From contig NZ_CP076448.1 of NCBI RefSeq assembly GCF_019203965.1, positions 1,255,001-1,319,000 of the forward strand: DNA of 64,000 nt, read 5' to 3'. The position numbers and the translations under genes were made by a program. The stretch comes from Elioraea tepida (GTDB taxonomy: Bacteria > Pseudomonadota > Alphaproteobacteria > Acetobacterales > Acetobacteraceae). The notes under the pieces were generated by a model. It searched no databases. It saw only the letters and a program-made list of their open reading frames with translations, and was not told the DNA's origin. Shown piece by piece: positions 61,006 through 64,000 of the stretch (positions within the stretch are counted from its first letter, which is position 1; each line of letters starts with the position of its first letter).

Positions 61006-63063
61006 ATGGCAGAGTCAGAGCGGCGCGTGTTCGTATGCTCCTGCGAGGAGACGATGCCGCTCGACCTCGGCGGCATCGCCCGCGTCTGCGCCCGCGCGCT
61101 TCCCGGCGCAAAGGTCGAGGAGGCGCGCCAGCTGTGCCGGGCGGAGCTCGCGCGTTTCGAGGCGGCTCTCGGCGGGTCGGACGTGCTTGTGGCCTGCACC
61201 CAGGAGGCGCCGCTCTTCGCCGAGCGGGCGGAGGAGGCGGGGCACCGGGGCCGGCTCGATACCGTCAACATCCGCGAACAGGCGGGCTGGAGCGACGAGG
61301 CGAAGGCGGCGACACCGAAGATCGCCGCGCTGATCGCCGCCGCCGCCGTGCCGATGCCCGAGACCGCGATCGTCACCTACACCTCGGAGGGGGTGACGCT
61401 CGTCTACGGCCGAGACGAGACAGCGATCGAGGCGGCGCGCCAGCTCGAGAACCGGCTGAACCTCACCGTTCTTCTCACGCGGCCGAAGGACGTGCTGCCG
61501 CCGCGCACAACCACCTTCCCCGTCCTCAAGGGGACCATACGCTCGGCGCGCGGGCATCTCGGCGCCTTCGAGCTCGTGGTCGATGACTACGCCGCCCCCG
61601 CCCCGTCCTCCCGCGCCGCGCTCGTCTTCGGCCCGCCCCGCGACGGGGCGAAGAGCCGCTGCGACGTGATCCTCGACCTCTCGGGCGGGGCGCCCCTGTT
61701 CCCGGCCCATCATAAGCGTCCGGGCTATCTGCGCGCCGACCCAGGCGACAGGGCGGCGGTGCAGAGAGCGATCTTCCAGGCGGCGGAGCTCGTCGGCACC
61801 TTCGACAAGCCGCGCTTCGTGACCTTCACCGCGAGCCTCTGCGCGCATTCCCGCAACAAGCGCACCGGCTGCACCCGCTGCCTTGACCTCTGCCCGGTCG
61901 GCGCGATCGCTCCTGCGGGTGATCATGTCGCGATCGACACGAACATCTGCGCCGGCTGCGGCTCCTGCAGCGCCGTGTGCCCAACAGGGGCGGCCTCCTA
62001 CGCGCTCCCGCCGGCGGATGCGCTTCTGCGCCGGCTGCGCGCGCTCCTGCTCACCTATCTCGAGGCGGGGGGGAAGCGGCCAGTTCTGCTCCTGCACGAG
62101 GACGAGCATGGCGCGCCGCTGATCGAGGCGCTCGCGCGCCATGGCCCCGGCTTGCCGGCGCGCGTGCTTCCCTTCAACGTGAACGAGGTGACAGCGTTGG
62201 GTCTCGAGCTCATCGCTGCCGCCTTCGCCTACGGCGCGGCAGAGCTCCGCGTTCTGATGGGCGCGCGCCCGCGCGACGACACCGCCGCACTCGACCGGAC
62301 GCTGACGCTCGCCGATGCGGTGCTACGTGGCCTCGGCTTCGGTGAGGAGCGGGTCGGGGTGATCGCTGCGGATGACCCGGACGCGCTCGCCGCGGCGCTG
62401 CGCACGCTGACGCGTCGTGACGGTGTGGCGGAGCCGAGGCGCTTCCTCGCGATGGGCGACAAGCGCGGCGTGCTGCAGACGGCACTGAAGGAGCTCGGCA
62501 AGGCAGCGCCCGCCCCTGCGGCGATCATTCCGCTTCCCGAGCGCGCTCCCTTCGGCACGCTTCGGGTCGACACCGCGGGCTGCACGCTCTGCCTCTCCTG
62601 CGTCTCCGTCTGCCCGACCGGGGCGCTGCGCGACAACCCCGACCGCCCGATGCTCACCTTCACCGAGGACGCCTGCGTGCAATGCGGCCTTTGCGCCGCG
62701 ACCTGCCCGGAGAAGGTGATCGTACTCGAGCCGCGGCTGAATCTCACGCCGGAGGCCGCAGAGCCGCGGCTCATCAAGGAGGAGGAACCGTTCGCCTGCA
62801 TACGCTGCGGCACCCCGTTCGGCACGAAGAGCACGATCGAGCGGATCGCGGCGAAGCTCTCGGCCTCGCACTGGATGTACAAGGGCTCGGCGGCGAATCT
62901 CGATCTCATCCGCATGTGCGCCGATTGCCGCGCCATCACGGTGACGGAGACGGGCGGGCTCGACCCCTATGCGGCCGGGGAACGACCGCGGATCGTCACG
63001 ACCGACGACTACCTCGCCGCGCGCGGCGAAGGCGCCCCCGACGACCCGAAGAAGCTGAACTGA
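61006..63063 (+). CDS. Multi-cluster Fe-S protein of the formate dehydrogenase locus
   Basis: 685-residue soluble iron-sulfur protein. After VFVCSCEETMPLDLGGIARV and VACTQEAPLFAERAEEAG there are four ferredoxin-like cysteine groups: TGCTRCLDLCPVGAI and ICAGCGSCSAVCPTGA near residues 285-325, then GCTLCLSCVSVCPTGAL and ACVQCGLCAATCPEKVI near residues 525-580. Two more Cys pairs (FACIRCGTPFGTK, MCADCRAIT) lie at the end and may bind a further metal. ATG 61006 has GGGGGAGG three bases upstream. Related to 4Fe-4S proteins of the HybA/NrfC-like double-cluster type; redox partner unknown, probably electron transfer linked to formate dehydrogenase. Divergent from the BPL-like gene. Confidence 0.88.
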   Translation: MAESERRVFVCSCEETMPLDLGGIARVCARALPGAKVEEARQLCRAELARFEAALGGSDVLVACTQEAPLFAERAEEAGHRGRLDTVNIREQAGWSDEAKAATPKIAALIAAAAVPMPETAIVTYTSEGVTLVYGRDETAIEAARQLENRLNLTVLLTRPKDVLPPRTTTFPVLKGTIRSARGHLGAFELVVDDYAAPAPSSRAALVFGPPRDGAKSRCDVILDLSGGAPLFPAHHKRPGYLRADPGDRAAVQRAIFQAAELVGTFDKPRFVTFTASLCAHSRNKRTGCTRCLDLCPVGAIAPAGDHVAIDTNICAGCGSCSAVCPTGAASYALPPADALLRRLRALLLTYLEAGGKRPVLLLHEDEHGAPLIEALARHGPGLPARVLPFNVNEVTALGLELIAAAFAYGAAELRVLMGARPRDDTAALDRTLTLADAVLRGLGFGEERVGVIAADDPDALAAALRTLTRRDGVAEPRRFLAMGDKRGVLQTALKELGKAAPAPAAIIPLPERAPFGTLRVDTAGCTLCLSCVSVCPTGALRDNPDRPMLTFTEDACVQCGLCAATCPEKVIVLEPRLNLTPEAAEPRLIKEEEPFACIRCGTPFGTKSTIERIAAKLSASHWMYKGSAANLDLIRMCADCRAITVTETGGLDPYAAGERPRIVTTDDYLAARGEGAPDDPKKLN

Positions 63064-63204
63064 GGCGGCAGGGGCCCGCGCGCCGGCGCATCGCCCGTCC
63101 GACGGCCGGCGGCGGCGTTCCGAGATCTGGGAACGGGTCGGCTGAGGCGGCCTGCCCGCCCCGCGCCGACCTATGGCGAGCCTCGGCGGCCCTAGGCGCC
63201 CCCG

Positions 63205-63815
63205 TCAGCCGCGGCGGCGGAGTGCGAGGCCGAGGCCGACCAGCGCGGTGCCGAATAGGGCGAGCGCCCCTGTCACGGGCACGGCCGTCGTGAAGCTGTA
63301 GGTGATGTCGTTGATGCCACTGTCGTCCGGCCCGAACAGGATGAAGCCGGTCGAGGAGGTGGCGTTGATGGTCACCACGAGCCCCGTCCCGCCGGGGACA
63401 ATCGAGGTTTGTTGGGCGACGGTGCTGTCGTCCGTGAGGTCCCTTACGCGCCAAAGGACGCTACGGTCCTGTGATTCAGCCAGGCGCCCAGGAAGAAGCT
63501 CTTGAGCGTCACCGTGCTGCCTGGGGCCACGGTCAGGTCGAGCCGACAGTCGGCCACCGCCGTGCACGACGCCGCCTGCCGGCGGGAGTAGTCCAGACCG
63601 TTCCAGTTCAACAGGCGCTGGAATGGGGACACGGCTGCGCCCCAGTCCAGTGTCACCGGGCCGGCGCTGCCGAAGCCGGGACGCGCAGTCTGGACCAAGT
63701 TGCTGTCGGTGGTGAACTCCATGTCCTCGACTTTGACCACAATGGGCGCCGCCGCGGCGAGGCCGGACGCGAACACCCCCGCGACAACGGCCGATGTCAG
63801 GAAACCCAGTCGCAT
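63205..63815 (-). pseudogene. PEP-CTERM-like exported protein, frameshifted
   Basis: ATG 63815, preceded by GGGAGAAGG, opens a signal peptide (LGFLTSAVVAGVFASGLAAA) and runs to TAA at 63446-63444. The rest of the protein (WRVRDLTDDSTVAQQTSIV) continues in another frame to 63205 and ends with VPVTGALALFGTALVGLGLA then RRRG, a PEP-CTERM-like sorting signal (helix plus basic tail). The locus is 611 nt, one short of a multiple of three. The simplest repair is one added A in CCAAAGG at 63451-63457. The function of the mature protein is unknown. The break may be real or a homopolymer read error. Confidence 0.75.
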
Positions 63816-63821
63816 CACCTT

Positions 63822-63861
63822 CTCCCTCGGTTCTTCTCGTCCTCCCTCGGTTCTTCTCGTC
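63822..63861 (-). repeat. Tandem 20-base duplication upstream of the PEP-CTERM-like gene
   Basis: CTCCCTCGGTTCTTCTCGTC occurs twice head-to-tail (63822-63841 and 63842-63861). On the minus strand it contains GAGGGAG, so a purine-rich ribosome-site-like element is doubled seven bases before ATG 63815. Confidence 0.9.
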
Positions 63862-64000
63862 CTGCACGAGCCGATCAGCGCTGGGCCCGTGGATGAAGAA
63901 GGTCCGAAAAACAGATGCCAGAATGGAGGTCCTTGAAAAGCCATGGCTTTCAAAGCCCCTTTCATCGAAGTGTAAAATCCGCCGAGATCGCCTTTCAGGC

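Noticed and set aside
63822-63861. CRISPR-like repeat
   Set aside because: Only two directly abutting 20-base copies with no spacers; a simple tandem duplication.

Overview
The window is GC-rich (roughly 70% by eye), dense, single-chromosome bacterial DNA. A SAM-II (metA-type) riboswitch in front of metZ, an aa3-type cytochrome oxidase operon, two tripartite-tricarboxylate (Bug-type) binding proteins, ExoD, and a periplasmic formate dehydrogenase with the accessory genes DUF3305/DUF3306/DUF6352/DUF6505 all point to an aerobic alphaproteobacterium. The most likely family is Acetobacteraceae/Rhodospirillales. That placement is inference. No phage, insertion sequence or CRISPR array was seen.

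Layout. 1-3.2 kb: a sugar-type ABC transporter operon (minus strand) with a frameshifted permease and a binding-protein gene carrying two in-frame TAG codons. 3.3-6.2 kb: a WecA/MraY-type transferase, rsmD, an rluB-like gene and divergent tadA. 6.3-12 kb: a Bug-type binding protein, then ctaG, a small membrane gene, ctaB, ctaD and ctaC, with no subunit III gene. 12-18 kb: TerC, TatA, a fused TRAP permease overlapping exoD, and corA. 17.7-24 kb: an amino-acid/peptide cluster (M20 hydrolase, threonine-synthase-like enzyme, MlrC metallopeptidase, D-threonine-aldolase-like enzyme, MFS carrier). 24-35.4 kb: DUF2076, a CoA-binding protein, S49 protease, ppsA, then glyQ-vapB-vapC-glyS-ppdK. 35.5-43.4 kb: sterol-desaturase-like enzyme with an XRE regulator, a zinc-ribbon membrane protein, a second Bug protein, a frameshifted SDR, an alpha/beta hydrolase, a secreted serine protease, an EEP nuclease and ChaB. 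43.7-47.7 kb: tRNA-Gly(CCC), SAM-II riboswitch with metZ, apaG, folE, RidA.

47.8-63.1 kb is the most coherent block. A minus-strand run encodes a BPL/LplA-like protein, DUF6505, DUF6352, DUF3305, DUF3306, TorD, a Tat-signal small protein, the formate dehydrogenase alpha, beta and gamma subunits, MobB and MoeA, then photolyase and DUF3253. A divergent multi-cluster Fe-S protein lies on the plus strand. Together these would make, export and electrically connect a membrane-bound periplasmic molybdenum or tungsten formate dehydrogenase feeding quinone, whose electrons can reach the aa3 oxidase encoded at 9-12 kb. The accessory proteins of this block have no assigned biochemical function that I know of and are the best candidate here for an undescribed system.

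Four loci are broken as read: the ABC permease, its binding protein, the SDR and a PEP-CTERM-like protein at the right edge. They may be real pseudogenes or assembly errors, and reads are needed to decide.
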